From NCBI GenBank assembly GCA_015680905.1, contig CM027380.1, positions 33,472,001 through 33,536,000 of the forward strand: a stretch of 64,000 nt of DNA, in the 5' to 3' direction. Numbering within the stretch: the first letter of the stretch is position 1; every line of letters starts with the position of its first letter. Under the pieces are notes generated by a model. That model was given only the letters and a program-made list of their open reading frames with translations, made no database searches and had not been told where the DNA came from. This document shows positions 42,163-53,188 of this stretch, piece after piece. Position numbers and translations under genes: made by a program. This stretch comes from Coptis chinensis. Its lineage: Eukaryota; Streptophyta; Magnoliopsida; Ranunculales; Ranunculaceae.

Positions 42163-43714
42163 TCACTTATTTGAGGGCCCAACACCAGTTTTGGCTCTTG
42201 TGGCCCGTGGTGTTAAACTTTGTAGTTTCCACTGAGGCTTGTATCCTCTATGGGGAGGTGCTTCAACTGGCCTTGTTTCTGCCTCCTCATCTGTCTCATC
42301 AGCCCATCTAGCCTTTTGAAAGGAGTCACTTTGTTTGCTTTTTTTTGTGCTTCTTGTTTCTTTTCTCTTTGTATCAGCATTTGTAGTACCATTTCTGATC
42401 CCCACATTTATCTTTGCCTTGAAGGTTTTCATGTTCCATCTGCTGGCCTTGTGTAGATACATTCTCATATACTACTATCTGTCCATGACATTGTGTTTTC
42501 TCATGGGCTGCCATCTGATAATCCATTGTTGTTAAATCCTCTGCAGGCCCTTCTCCCCCTTGTTCTGCGTCTACATAGTCCACTTCCTCCTCTGTGTTAT
42601 CATTTTTTTCACTGGTGTTCGCCTCAGTTGGTTCAAGTCCTTGTTCAGCCAAAACAATTACTTCGATAACCTTGTCTGAGCCTTTTTCGGTTTCATCCCC
42701 ATTTGTTTCATCCTCTTCCGCTAAAACACCAAAATATTTTTCTCCACCACCCCAGGCTCCACTACTTTAGGCTTCCATTACTTGCTGCTTTCCCCAGTAT
42801 TGTTTCTGTTCCTTTTCTTTTTTCTCTTGTTTATCCCTTCCTCCATTTAAGGTGGTAGAGTATTGTCTACTACCACCTCTTTCTCCTTGTTCTGCTTAGC
42901 CATAGCACTTTTCAGCTTTCTACACTCTGTGACAAGGTGTCTTACTACCTTGCAATGGTTACACATTTTGGGAAGTTTCCCCACCTCCACTGTTTGCCAG
43001 AATTGGACTTTCTTGGTTCTCACATAGATTTGATCATGTATTGGCTTTGACAAATCCACATCCACCATGATGTTGGCATAATACCCGTATTCCCTGCTCA
43101 ATGTTTTCTCATCAATGAACATCGGAAATCTAACCCCTCTTCCTACGGACAACAAAGATTCTTGCTCCCATAATTCTTACCCCAACCCTGGCAAACGAAT
43201 CCAGACAAGGGCGTGAAAGGGGCTGTGGCTATCAGGGGTTAAAGTTTGGGCTCCAGGGGCTTAGTCTAAGGAGTGCATTCCCAAAGTGCCAAGTCCTGTG
43301 TGACCAAATTTTGTTGAGATCCTCGCTTGAGAATCGAATAAAAAGATAACCCTTTCCAATCGGAGTGATTCTCCAATCGCCAGAGACGCTCCATTTCTCC
43401 TTTACTAACTCTCTAACTTTTTCAATCGACACTTTGAACAAATCGATACACCCAATTAAGCAATGCTTACAGTAATTTAATCCTCTTTCATATGCTTGCT
43501 CAGGGATTGTAATTGCTGGGTAATCTCCCATTTGGTCGGGCTCAAGCAATTCATTCATTTCCACTTGTTGTTGCACTTCTTGCTTTGCTATTTTCGCATA
43601 TGAGGGCCCTTGAGTGGGAGCCTTTGCGGTTGTAATTCTACTCCCAACAGGGTTTTCCATTTCATAAAGATCCATTCTTGAGTTCCTCCTCTTCTGAACT
43701 CTCACTGTCTGCAA
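42163..43714 (-). pseudogene. LINE 2 ORF1 (DUF4283 and CCHC knuckle)
   Basis: Minus strand: MQTVRVQKRRNSRMDLYEME at 43714. A DUF4283-type RNA-binding region follows (EKWSVSGDWRITPIGKGYLF, IRFSSEDLNKIWSHRTWHFG). After a frame change near 43230-43160 there is VQFWQTVEVGKLPKMCNHCK and C-x2-C-x4-H-x4-C with a changed Gly (CNHCKVVRHLVTEC). The tail is acidic then basic (42652-42163). At least three frame changes are present. ORF1 protein would coat the LINE RNA. Confidence 0.82.
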
Positions 43715-43866
43715 TGAAGGATTTTACCATAAAAGGAAAAGAACATGAAGCTCCAACAGATAAGTTTTGTTCCTACCAACTATTTTTAACTATAACGGGA
43801 AAGAAAAGCTAAGGTAAGGGCACCGGATCACTAATGCAACTTAAGTAATATCACTACAGTTCACAC
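43715..43866 (-). other. 5' untranslated region of LINE 2
   Basis: Non-coding sequence upstream of ORF1 on the minus strand, up to the nested LINE. If the six bases TAACTT shared by 43867-43872 and 50654-50659 are the TSD of the nested LINE, this leader continues at 50660 and meets the inverted junction. Confidence 0.45.
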
Positions 43867-43899
43867 TAACTTTTTTTTTCGGTAGAAACATGTCATATA

Positions 43900-45010
43900 T
43901 ATATTATAGCATCAAAGGTACAATACTACTCTCCAACATATGCCCAGGCAGCAGGCTCACATCATGATTTTTGAATGCCCACTTTGCTAGGTCGTGGGAT
44001 TCAAAATTTGAACCTCTGCTGATCCGGTTAAACTTACAAAAGGTAAACGGCTGACATAAGCCCATAATCATACACCTGATAGAGTCTAATTTTCAGTTCA
44101 GAGAATCTAAATTACAGGGGCTCTGTAAGTTCTGTACAACCTGCTTACAGTCTCCTTCAAAAAGAAACGAAGTTTTGCATGTTGTCCTTGCTAACTTGGC
44201 TGCCACTTCCATTGCCACCATCTTAGCCTCCTCAGCACTGCCTGCTTTAAAACTTCGAGTAGTTGCTTCCACCAGCTTGCCTTCCCCATCCTAAGCCAAT
44301 GCACCCGCAGCAGCAGCTCTCTTATACCTGCAGTAAGTCGTATCAAATCTAATTACCAAAGTGTTCTCTTCTATCATAGGGAATAGGGTATTGTAATCCA
44401 TTTTATTGCATAAAAAAGGGGGGTTAGAGTGTTGTGTGGTCACTCCCTGAGTATCAGTAAAAGATTGGCTGATTCTACTCCTCTTAGCATAGGTCCTACG
44501 CAACAGACCCTCTCTGTTAGGTGTTTTACCCTCAAACTTTGCTTTATTCCTCATCTCCCATATCTCTTGCAGAAGAATGCATGTGAGCAGGCCCTTTTCC
44601 GCCATACCAGGATCCTTGGCCTTTGTCCACTCTAGAAACTCGTCCAGCCAATCTCTAATGGTCAGAGCTGCCCTCTCATCCACTCTTGCTCCCAAATCAG
44701 AGGCCAACCAAACCACCTTAATCCATTCACATTAGAAAAACAAATGATTTGGGTTCTCTTGATCAGTCCAACAAAGAGGACAAACATAGTCTCCCTTAAG
44801 GTTGTGTCTGGTCAGTACGTCCCCTGTAAGGAGTATGTCCATATAAAGCTTCCATAGGAACAGCTAGGTACTAGCTGGCAAGTTAGTTTTCCAGAGAGCC
44901 TTGATGCTCTTAGTGTTAAAGGAGGATGTACCTCCTTGCCATCCAAAGTTATTCAAGAAATAATAAGCAGACTTCACAGAGAGTCTACCATTCCTGGTGC
45001 CCCCCCCCCC
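43900..45010 (-). pseudogene. LINE 3 ORF2: zf-RVT-like region and RNase H
   Basis: Beyond an 11-base C run (45000-45010), where the long frame ends, coding continues in another frame with YVCPLCWTDQENPNHLFF and WIKVVWLASDLGARVD. The C-terminal RNase H then has VIRFDTTYCRYKRAAAAGAL, SFKAGSAEEAKMVAMEVAAK, FLFEGDCKQVVQNLQS and SNFESHDLAKWAFKNHD. The Asp/Glu/Asp pattern is visible. Stops occur at 44291 and in the tail. The element ends about 60 bases after the RNase H. Confidence 0.82.
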
Positions 45011-47303
45011 ATTTGGCTGAGTCACTTGCCAAAGTAGAGGGTCTAATCACCACTTGTTTGATGAGGGTTGCTATTTCAAATGGGAACAACCTGGCAATCT
45101 TATGGTTGTCCCATCCAAAATCATCCCTAAGCATCAAGTCCCTCACCTTTAGGCTCTCAAGGTCTGGTCTGTCAGGTAACATCTCTACCAGTTTGATGGG
45201 GGCCTCATTTATCAGGATCCAAGGTTGCTTCATGACATTGACCTTGTCCCCTTTGCCAATGCTCCAAACAACCCCTGGTAGGATATCCCTAGCAGTCCTA
45301 TGGACTCCCTTCCAGAACCAAGAGGCCCAAGGTGGGGGTTCAGCTTTAACATCAAACCAAGACTTCCCATAAGCAGCTAGGAAGGTTTTTGCCCATATAG
45401 AAGTGTTATCTATGAGAGCTTTCCAGGCCAGCTTTGCAAGCATAGCCCTATTCATGTCCCCAACTTTTCTCAGCCCTAGGCCTCCCAAGGCCTTAGGTTT
45501 GCATATACTATTCCACCCTATGGTGTGGATACTTTTGCTGTCTTCCTGCCTATGCCACCAGAAATTCCTACAAACTTTGTCAATCTTTTGACATGTAGAT
45601 CGAGGTAGTTTGTAAGTGGTCATAGCAAAAAGAGGTGTAGCCTGTGCTACAGCTTGTATGAGGGTTGTTCTCCCAGCTTGAGAAAGGACTTTTGCCCTCC
45701 ACCCTTTTATCTTATTGTGCACTTTGTCTACCAGGAAGTCAAAGTCCTCTTTTTTCTTTTGGGAGAAGACTATAGGAACCCCCAAATATTTGTCCTTTCT
45801 ATCAAAAAATCTCATCTTCCAAAATCTTTTTAACATCTTACTATGCATCCTGTGCACATTTTTGCTACAGAAGATACTAGACTTATCAAAGTTTATTTTC
45901 GGTCTAGAAGCTTTGCAGTAGTCCTCAAGGATGTTCTTAAGCTTTCCACTCTTAGCTAGATTAGCTTTAGTGAAAAGGATAAGATCATCAGCATACAGCA
46001 GATGAGTAATAGGAGGAGCATTCCTTCTGATTTTAATATCATGTATATCTCTATTATTCTCTGCCTTTGCTATCATCCTTGAAAGAGCTTCTGACACCAG
46101 AATAAACAGGTATGGGGAGAGAGGATCTCCCTATCTCAGGCCTTTATCCGGATTAAACTGCTTAAGGGGAGACCCATTCAGCAGCACCCTATAAGCAATA
46201 GTTGTGATGCATTGGGAGATGAGGAGTCTCCACTTATCACTGAACCCCAACCTTTGAAATATATTGTCAATGAAGGACCACTCTACTCTAACATAAGTTT
46301 TAGCCATATCCATCTTAAGGGCCAAAAACCCTTTTTTGGTTTTCATATGATTCATATTGTGAAAGATCTCACTGGCTAAGCCAATATTGTCTCCAATACT
46401 CCTCCCGTTTATGAAGGCACCTTGAAAAGGGGAGACAATCTTATTGATATGTGCTTTGAGTCTAATAGCTAGAATCTTTGCTAGAATCTTGTAGCAGAAG
46501 TTACAGAGGCTAATAGGTCTGAACTTAGCCATATGATCTGAATTAGAGATTTTTGGAATAAGAGCAATAAAAGTCTCATTGAAACTAGGGTTCATGCTAC
46601 CTTGAGTAAAAAAATTTCTTACATAATCAATAATAGAAGGACCAATAACATCCCAACACTACTGATAGAAGCAGCCCTGGAACCCATCAGGTCCAGGTGC
46701 TTAAAGAGCCCCCATCTTCTTTACCACATTCCAAATGTCATCCCCAGTAGGACAGGCAGTGAGAATCTTATTTTCTCTGTCCGTTATGCAGGGAGAGAAC
46801 AGAGTAAGGATATCTTCATTGATATCTGGTTCATCAGAGGTATAAATACCATCAAAGTATTCTTTCACTGCCAGTCCCACTTCTTGCCTTCCCTCCCTCC
46901 ACCTGCCCTCATTGTCTTTAATCTTATCAATATGGTTTTTTCTCCTTCTATAAACAGTGGATAGGTGGAAGAACTTGGTGTTCCTGCCACCTTCTTTGAT
47001 CCAGTGTTGGCTAGACTTCTGTTTCCAAAAGTCTTCCTCCTTTTCATACCACTCAAACAAACTAGCTTTCAGCTGTTTTGCTTTCTCATGGTTGGTAGGA
47101 TTGAAGGCTTTTTGGATAACCCTATCCAGATCCTTTTGGATTTTCTTAATATTGTGGAAGATATTACCAAAAACTTTTTTATTCCAAGAAGTAAGCCTTT
47201 TTTTAGTATTTTTTAGCCTGTTTATAACCCTCCACTCAGGCATATCATGAGTTACCTCATTCCATGCCTTATCAATAACAAGTTTACAAGTGGTATCCTT
47301 TAG
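45011..47303 (-). pseudogene. LINE 3 ORF2: reverse transcriptase
   Basis: Minus strand: KEGGRNTKFFHLSTVYRRRK (47243-46701), then TAA, APGPDGFQGCFYQ, TAG. Next come AKFRPISLCNFCYKILAKIL, VSPFQGAFINGRSIGDNI and FLALKMDMAKTYVRVEWSF, where the usual YDRVEW is YVRVEW. GLR-stop-GDPLSPYLF follows (CAG to TAG near 46135). The long open stretch 46097-44985 has HLLYADDLILFTKANL (catalytic YADD), DKYLGVPIVFSQKK and AKVLSQAGRTTLIQAV. Five or so changes would be needed to restore one frame. Confidence 0.88.
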
Positions 47304-48047
47304 CTACATGTCAAAGAACCTGAAAGGCCTCTCCGCATTCTCCACTGTTGGCTTGAGATGGATCATAAGAGATAGGTGATCTGATGTAGCATTAGCCACA
47401 TTCTTTACCACCATATTGGGGAACATATCCATCCAGTTAGCAGTGGCGAAAGCACGATCAAGCCTTTCAAGGATGTTATCTTTCACCTTTCTATTGTTGT
47501 TCCAGGTAAACTTGGGGCCTTTATAACCCAGGTCAATCAAACTCAAATCATTAATCAGAGAATTAAAATCAAGCATGCAATTGGTAAAAATAGCTATGCC
47601 CCCTATTTTCTTATCCAGAGATTTTATGGCGTTAAAATCTCCAAAAATGATCCAAGGGCCAGGTATAGCAGGGGCAGTTTCTCTAAGTTCAGCCCAGAAT
47701 CTATGTCTAAGATGTGCATTAGGTTCCCCATAGATAAAACTAAAAAACCAAGAAGTAGAACTGTGGTAATCTAAGAGTTTACCTGTTATCTGGTTTGTCG
47801 TAGCTCCTAGTACCTCCAGATTTACTCCCTCTTTCCAAAGCATAGCCAGACCACCTCTCATCCCATTAGCCGGGACACAAAAGGAATTATCATACTTTAT
47901 CTCCCTACTTAACTGACTTATCCTATTTTCTCCTACTTTTGTTTCAGACAAGCAAATAATCTCAGGTTGATGTTGCCTCACCAGATCCTTTAGATTTTGA
48001 ATTGCCGTGGAGGAACCTATTCCCCGACAATTCCAAGCTTGTATCAT
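47304..48047 (-). pseudogene. LINE 3 ORF2: endonuclease
   Basis: The ATG at 48045-48047 overlaps the ORF1 stop (TCA on the plus strand at 48044-48046) as ATGA, so this start is preferred over the upstream in-frame Met. It reads MIQAWNCRGIGSSTAIQNL, EIICLSETKV, WIIFGDFNAIKSL, NILERLDRAFATANW and ATSDHLSLMIHL. All catalytic positions are present. It ends at TAG after FRFFDM, where related LINEs have Trp. Confidence 0.9.
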
Positions 48048-50433
48048 TTTTGACGAGGCAACTGTTTGGGGATAGCCACCGCGAACCCTGGAGGAGGACC
48101 ACACAGACCTCCACTGCTACTTGACTCACTATTGTTGTTTTTTACTCTTGCACCACCACCATAGCTACTACACACACCCCTTGATTTCTTGGTTCTCTTG
48201 CCTTTCCACTGCTCTCTGAACTTGGGATTGAGACTTTTCACCACCGTTGAGTCATCGAAAGCAAGAGGCTAAGGTTGGGAGATACTATCCTCAGACTCAT
48301 AAACCAAATCACGGGGGCATTTCCAGTTGATACCTCCTCTTGATGATTCTCATTATACATTACCATGCCTTGCTCCTCGTCATCAGATGGATCCTCTTCT
48401 TCTTCGTTTGTTGAGTAAGCATTTACCTCTGATGAATAATCTTCTTCTTCCTCTGAAAAAGCATCTGAAGGAATGTCTTCTTCAGGGATGTCCCCTCCTT
48501 CATCTACAGAGGGCTCACTAGAATCCAGCGAACCTTCAGATGGTACACTTGACTCCATCGACTCACTCGATACTGGGATGACTGGGGAATTTTCTGGTAT
48601 CAGCAAGTTCCCCATTCCCCTTGACCTCAGATCATCAGCTTTAAGTTTTGCCCTCTTCGACTTCTGTACTGCCAGCCTCCAACTAATCCTACGCCACCCA
48701 TGATCACCCATTATTTCTGTTTCTAAACCGTTGCATGAGAGGCTAAACACTTTCCTTTTTTTCCCACACCAAACTTTGTTGATTCCTTTCTAAAGCATCT
48801 GAAAAAACCTTTTTTTTCCTCCTCGAGCCACCACAACTTTTCCCCCTTTACCTCATGTTGGTTGCCCAATGAAATGAAAATTTGGTGTAACAAGTCCAGT
48901 CTGGATGGAGGCATGCTTAGTCCCATCTGATTCATGGTAATCAAGGTGAGGAATAATTGCCTCGGTAAGGTGAGAAGCACTATTTTTCGGCGAGGTATAA
49001 TCACTCCCTATTGCTTTTCCAATTCCCAAGCTAGCACCCTCCAAGCCTAGGTCTCCTGTTTCTACCATGACACACTCTGAATCTGGGTTAGTTGCAAACC
49101 TTCTAGAAGCTAGATCATAACCTAGGCCCAGCTTCAAGTCCACCAATCCACTTTCCTTACCCATGTCCTCATCCAGGTCCATGCCCGACCCATTCCTATC
49201 TGGGCTCCAGACCACCAAAGCCCCATAACTGGTTCTAGTCATATTTAGAAGGCCCATGTGTCCATCTTGTACCTCTTGGGCTTGGGCGTGTGTACCTGAC
49301 CCATGACCAGGTCTAGTGAGGTTTGGGCCCCCCAACCCAGTAACAGCAACGACCACTGACAAGGACTTTTCAAAAAGAGTCGTTCTGCTCTCTTCCAAAC
49401 CTAATACTCTCTCCTCAGCTACCACAGGCCTGTTGTCAGTGGGTTGTTCCACGTGTGGTCTTCTTCTTGATGGTGTTGTCAGAATCCCTGTCCCGTTCCA
49501 GTTCTGTTTCACCGGTGAGCCTCTGTTCTTTGCTGGAATCTGGTCATACCTCAGTTTTTGTGGTGTTCCAGAGATCATAACTGGCATAGGGCTTGAGCTT
49601 GCTGCCCCATTATTAGAACATATTTGCTCGCAACATGAATGAGAAATTGTTCTTTACATCCCTTGGAGATCCCCCATACTTTCTCATTTCCATATTGTAC
49701 TTTTCACGCTAGTAACAATAATGTAGATCATGCCCGATACAGCCACAGAAGTAACAGAAAATATCCAATTTTTCATACTTGAAAGTGATTGGGAAAGTTT
49801 CTCCCAATTCTGTTCGGAGATCTATACCTTTTAGCAGTCTTTCTTTGATATCCATCCTCACTCTGACCCTAGCTACCGGTTTGTTGAACTCCAGTGAGCA
49901 CAGAAGGTCCACCGCCTTGACTTTGCCCAAGCTTTGCCCCACCTTGTTTACATTCTCTTCATTGATCCGATTACTTGGTAACCCATATATCTGAACCCAG
50001 AAATTCACCATATCAAACTTCCAGTTCTCATCTACTAGTTCAGAGGCCTTCCATTTTTTAAACGAGAGAATGAACCCCTGAACCATCCAAGGTCCATTCT
50101 TTCTTACATGATCATATTCCCCAGGGTTCTCGAACTCCAACTTAAACAAACCCTTCACTAAAGAGTCTATCTTTGTGTTACCCCTCGTTTGCCAGCATTT
50201 ATGGAGCTCCTCCGCAAGATCTTGAAAGGGTATGGTTTTACCTCCAAACAAATTTCCCAGCAAGGTGTACTGTCCCCCTGCACTGGCCTCCACATTCTTG
50301 CAACCAATATCAATTACTTGTTTTTCCTTGTTGCAAAATAGATTCTGCATCTCAGCTTGGAGTATTTCAACTTTAGATTTGGATGATCACCTGTCTCCAT
50401 CCTTGTTGGTGGCTCCCCTGTAAAGGAGTCCAT
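48044..50433 (-). pseudogene. LINE 3 ORF1 (DUF4283 and CCHC knuckle, long acidic tail)
   Basis: Probable start ATG at 50433 (MDSFTGEPPTRMETGDHPN), with one frame change before the open stretch 50350-49709. The DUF4283 region has LFKLEFENPGEYDHVRKNGP and MVQGFILSFKKW, then VNFWVQIYGLPSNRINEENV and the knuckle CYFCGCIGHDLHYC (C-x2-C-x4-H-x4-C), followed by a stop at 49709. The tail is spread over three frames. It includes a Ser/Glu/Asp-rich region (48520-48330) and a basic end (KSLNPKFREQWKGKRTKKSR) that stops at 48044. Confidence 0.82.
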
Positions 50434-50659
50434 GGTAGATGCAGATCTAGCCAAAGCCGATATAATAGTATCCACAGAAAATTAAAAAAAAAAATAAAGG
50501 AGAAAAAAAAAACCAAGGCTATATAGAGAAAGTGTGAGAGAGATGATTTGCAGTGAAGGAAGAGAGCCTATAGACAGTAGGGGATCAATTTGAATTTTGA
50601 AGTTTGAAGTTCAATAGAGATAGAGGGAAGCTGCGGCTCGCCGCAGCAAAGCTTTAACT

Positions 50660-51133
50660 TCGAGCAATATCATGGCAAAGGCACAACAAATATCATGGCA
50701 GTGGCAGGTGCGATCTTGGAGGGTATTAAGAAGGCTCTGGAGATGGGCTGGACATCCATCTGGGTAGAGTCAGACTCAAAGGGGATGGTTCAAGCTTTCC
50801 AGCAGAACAATGTCCACTGGTCAATGAAGGATACTTGGGAGCAGCTCAAGAGAGAGGCTACATGGATAAACATCACCCACACTTGGCGAGAAGTCAACTT
50901 TGCTGTAGATTGCATGACAAAGTATGGTGCGACTCTACCTGCTGGTATACATTGGTGGTGGGATGTGAGGCCAGAGTTTTGAGAGTGGAAAATCCGGAAC
51001 TCGCCTATTTTAGATTTGTTTCTTAGAAAGATAAATGAATATTGGTGAGAAGAAAATGTGCATGTACAGTTAGAAACATTTTGTAACTTCCTATTTTATT
51101 AATTAATCAATTACCTTTAAGCAAAAAAAAAAA
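50660..51133 (+). pseudogene. LINE 2, 3' piece: C-terminal RNase H, 3' tail and poly-A
   Basis: From 50682 the frame reads TTNIMAVAGAILEGIKKALE, then WVESDSKGMVQAFQQNN (catalytic Asp) and WREVNFAVDCMTKYGATL. After a frame change near 50983, VENPELAYFRFVS and TAG follow at about 51026. The end matches that of LINE 1 (YFRFS). About 100 bases of 3' untranslated sequence precede an A run (51122-51133). The orientation is opposite to the rest of LINE 2. Confidence 0.85.
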
Positions 51134-51186
51134 GGAAAGAGTATTTGCTAATCTTAATTAATTTAATTGAGCTTTCGTACTGTGGG

Positions 51187-51455
51187 GATTTTTTTTATTT
51201 TTTTTATTTTTTTGCGATTTGTATTGATATCAAAAATAAAATTACTTTTACATCATGTGAGAGCCTTCAGTAGTCCCCCAACTTACAATCTTCTTAATAA
51301 ATGAATCTAAAATAGGTATAGTTTGAGTCCTCTACTCTATGTAAAAATTCAAGTCTTTTGTCCCACCATTGCTTCTGTCTATTTTATAGTGTTGCTCCTT
51401 TCTTGGCACACAAGTCTACACCGAAGTTGGCTTCTCTCCATGTGTGGAGGCCTAT
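51187..51455 (-). pseudogene. LINE 5: short 3' fragment (RNase H end and tail)
   Basis: Minus strand from 51455: HTWREANFGVDLCAKKGATL, then TAA, WWDKRLEFLHRVEDSN, TYFRFIY, TAA at about 51296. A short 3' untranslated part and an A-rich tail with two interruptions (T-rich on the plus strand, 51189-51213) follow. It is a strongly 5'-truncated LINE related to LINE 1 and 2, located between the LINE 2 poly-A and the next RPA-like exon. No convincing TSD was found. Confidence 0.75.
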
Positions 51456-51759
51456 TCTATTCTATTAAAATTATATCCATATAAAAAAAAAAAAAAAAAA
51501 AAAGTATTTCAGCCCAAATCTATTGTTCTTATATCTTTTTCTGGATGCTAAACTTTTGTTGTCTTTAAATTGTTTTTTAAATATCCAATATAACGAATCA
51601 ATAATATGCTGCAATCCTTTCTTATATATCTCTTTCTAATCAATGTAATTTCTGTTTTGTCTGATTATATGACCAAATTATAGTTGCAATGTCTGATGAT
51701 TTATTTCTGTGATATTATTATATGATCTCTGACAATTTTGTTTATTCTGATCCAATACC

Positions 51760-52389
51760 AAAGATCACAGACACTTCAATGTTGCGAGCCTCCTCAAGCA
51801 CCACACGGGAATCACAAAGACAAATGAAAAACATTGTCAGACATAATTGTTTCAGCTAATAATGCTTCATTAAAGGTATTTTATACAAGATATGTTAATC
51901 TACATCTTTCGTCTCTTACATATTCCATACCATTTAGCAAACCATCCTATTTACAGCAAATGTTTTTCACCTGCGAGGCGACTATTTCTCAAATATTTCA
52001 TGACAAGGGGTGGTCTTATAACGCATGTCCACATCCAAAATGCCTAAAAGCAGTTGATATCACCAATAAAAGTTACAATTGCATAAATCATGGCATTGTA
52101 TCACCAGAACAAAGGTAAATGTTAACTTCTATCTATAACTTATTTATTATATTAACTTCTTTAATATAATTATTTTATAATGTGTAGGTATCAACTACGA
52201 ATGGAGATAAAATATGACATATCTACCGCAAAGGTTGTAGCATTTCAACCTGAAGCAACAACACTCCTACAAAAAACGGAAGAGGAGCTAGCTCGCATTG
52301 AATCACAAGTGAAAATATATATATACTCCTAGAAATATGGATTGTGCACAATTTAAAATGGAGTTGGATATACGTGTTCAAAGTAAGAG

Positions 52390-52423
<34 letters not shown>

Positions 52424-52890
52424 CTCTTACTTTGAACACGATATCCAACTCCATTTTAAATTGTGCACAATCCATATTTCTATATATATATATATTTCTC
52501 TTACTTTGAACACGTATATCCAACTCCATTTTAAATTGTGCACAATCCATATTTCTAGGAGAATGGTACAGAGACAATACTACAACTCTTCCAAAACTTG
52601 GTTGGATATAAGGATGTCTTTCAGATAAAAATAACAAGTTTCAACAAACAACACAAAAACAGTTTCTTCACCCTTTCAAAAGTCTCTCCAATCATGAATG
52701 AATCAACAAGTCATCCATCACCAAGTTTGAATCAAAACGTAAGTACAACGACTTTACAATTTGAATAGTTTACTATAAACTTTTGTCATCTCATTCATAC
52801 AATCTCTTCATGCTTAATTTGCCAGTGAGGACACCTACTATGCTGAAGAACGCCACTGTGAAACGGAGAAATCCACTTAACTCTACCTAG
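51760..52890 (+). pseudogene. RPA large-subunit-like gene, exons 6-10 (C-terminal zinc OB fold)
   Basis: A poorly defined exon lies around 51765-51870. Clear exons are 51957-52114 (QMFFTCEATISQIFHDKGWS, NACPHPKCLKAV, SYNCINHGIV), 52188-52308 (YQLRMEIKYDISTAKVVAFQ) and 52559-52738 (ENGTETILQLFQNLVGYKDV, FQIKITSFNKQHKNSFFT). The last exon starts near 52826 with a Lys/Arg-rich end (NATVKRRNP), but the frame across that splice is uncertain. C-x4-C...C-x-N-H matches the zinc ribbon of the RPA70 C-terminal OB fold. The gene continues from 37765 across a LINE-filled intron of about 14 kb. Confidence 0.82.
52319..52558 (+). repeat. Palindromic intron: three copies of a 65-base arm
   Basis: The intron between exons ending 52308 and starting 52559 contains CTAGAAATATGGATTGTGCA... 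(from about 52330), followed by an AT dinucleotide run. The reverse complement of the same arm then appears twice (about 52425-52487 and 52493-52558). The third copy ends ATATTTCTAG and supplies the splice acceptor. The transcript could fold into a hairpin of more than 60 base pairs covering nearly the whole intron. Confidence 0.85.
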
Positions 52891-53188
52891 CTAACTTATG
52901 TTCATATCAATCTTATGTTATTTTGCAACATCTCAACTAATTTTGACGTATACAATCGGTCATTGTATGTACTTATTTGTTTGTGTTCATGGTACTGAAA
53001 GCCCTAAGTATCACATGAAGCATACTGGGTCAAGTGGTAAAGAAGACTGGAGCAATAGCCTGCATCTAATGTTTTTGTATATGTGAAATCAACTTTGTAA
53101 TTTTTTTTGTCTTAATTAAAGTATAGTTTACCGAACTCGTACAGAACAGCGTGATCAAGCTCCATGCTCTATAAATCTGTATTGTTAA

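Larger units (their letters stand above)
43873..50653 (-). mobile_element. Nearly full-length L1-type LINE 3, nested in LINE 2
   Basis: Minus strand: a 5' leader (about 50653-50434), ORF1 and ORF2 overlapping as ATGA, RNase H, and a 3' end with poly-A (T run at 43871-43879). The leader starts near a GC-rich AAGCTTTGCTGCGGCGAGCC. The flanks share only TAACTT (43867-43872, 50654-50659), so the TSD is short or decayed. Its domains differ clearly from LINE 1 and LINE 2, and it is closer to the fragment at 53780-54382. Only a few stops and frameshifts interrupt it, so it is the youngest-looking LINE here. Confidence 0.82.
38356..51133. mobile_element. LINE insertion with inverted 5' part (twin priming), split by a nested LINE
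   Basis: An L1-type LINE is present as two oppositely oriented pieces: 38356-43866 (minus; ORF1 to the start of RNase H) and about 50660-51133 (plus; rest of RNase H, 3' tail, poly-A). The two pieces are complementary. The first ends in the RNase H at GVATGGLGI and the second resumes at TNIMAVAGAILEG. The whole is flanked by GGGAGGAGTATTTGC (38341-38355) and GGAAAGAGTATTTGC (51134-51148), identical at 13 of 15 bases. It lies in an intron of the RPA-like gene. Another LINE (43873-50653) lies between the pieces. Confidence 0.85.

Noticed and set aside
38356..51133. One single large LINE on the minus strand from 38.3 to 50.4 kb
   Set aside because: Two complete sets of endonuclease, reverse transcriptase and zinc knuckle occur in tandem with different sequences, and a poly-T end separates them at 43871, so two LINEs are present.
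52344..52637. Two opposite-strand frames of 94 codons
   Set aside because: They are mirror translations of the palindromic intron and its AT runs.
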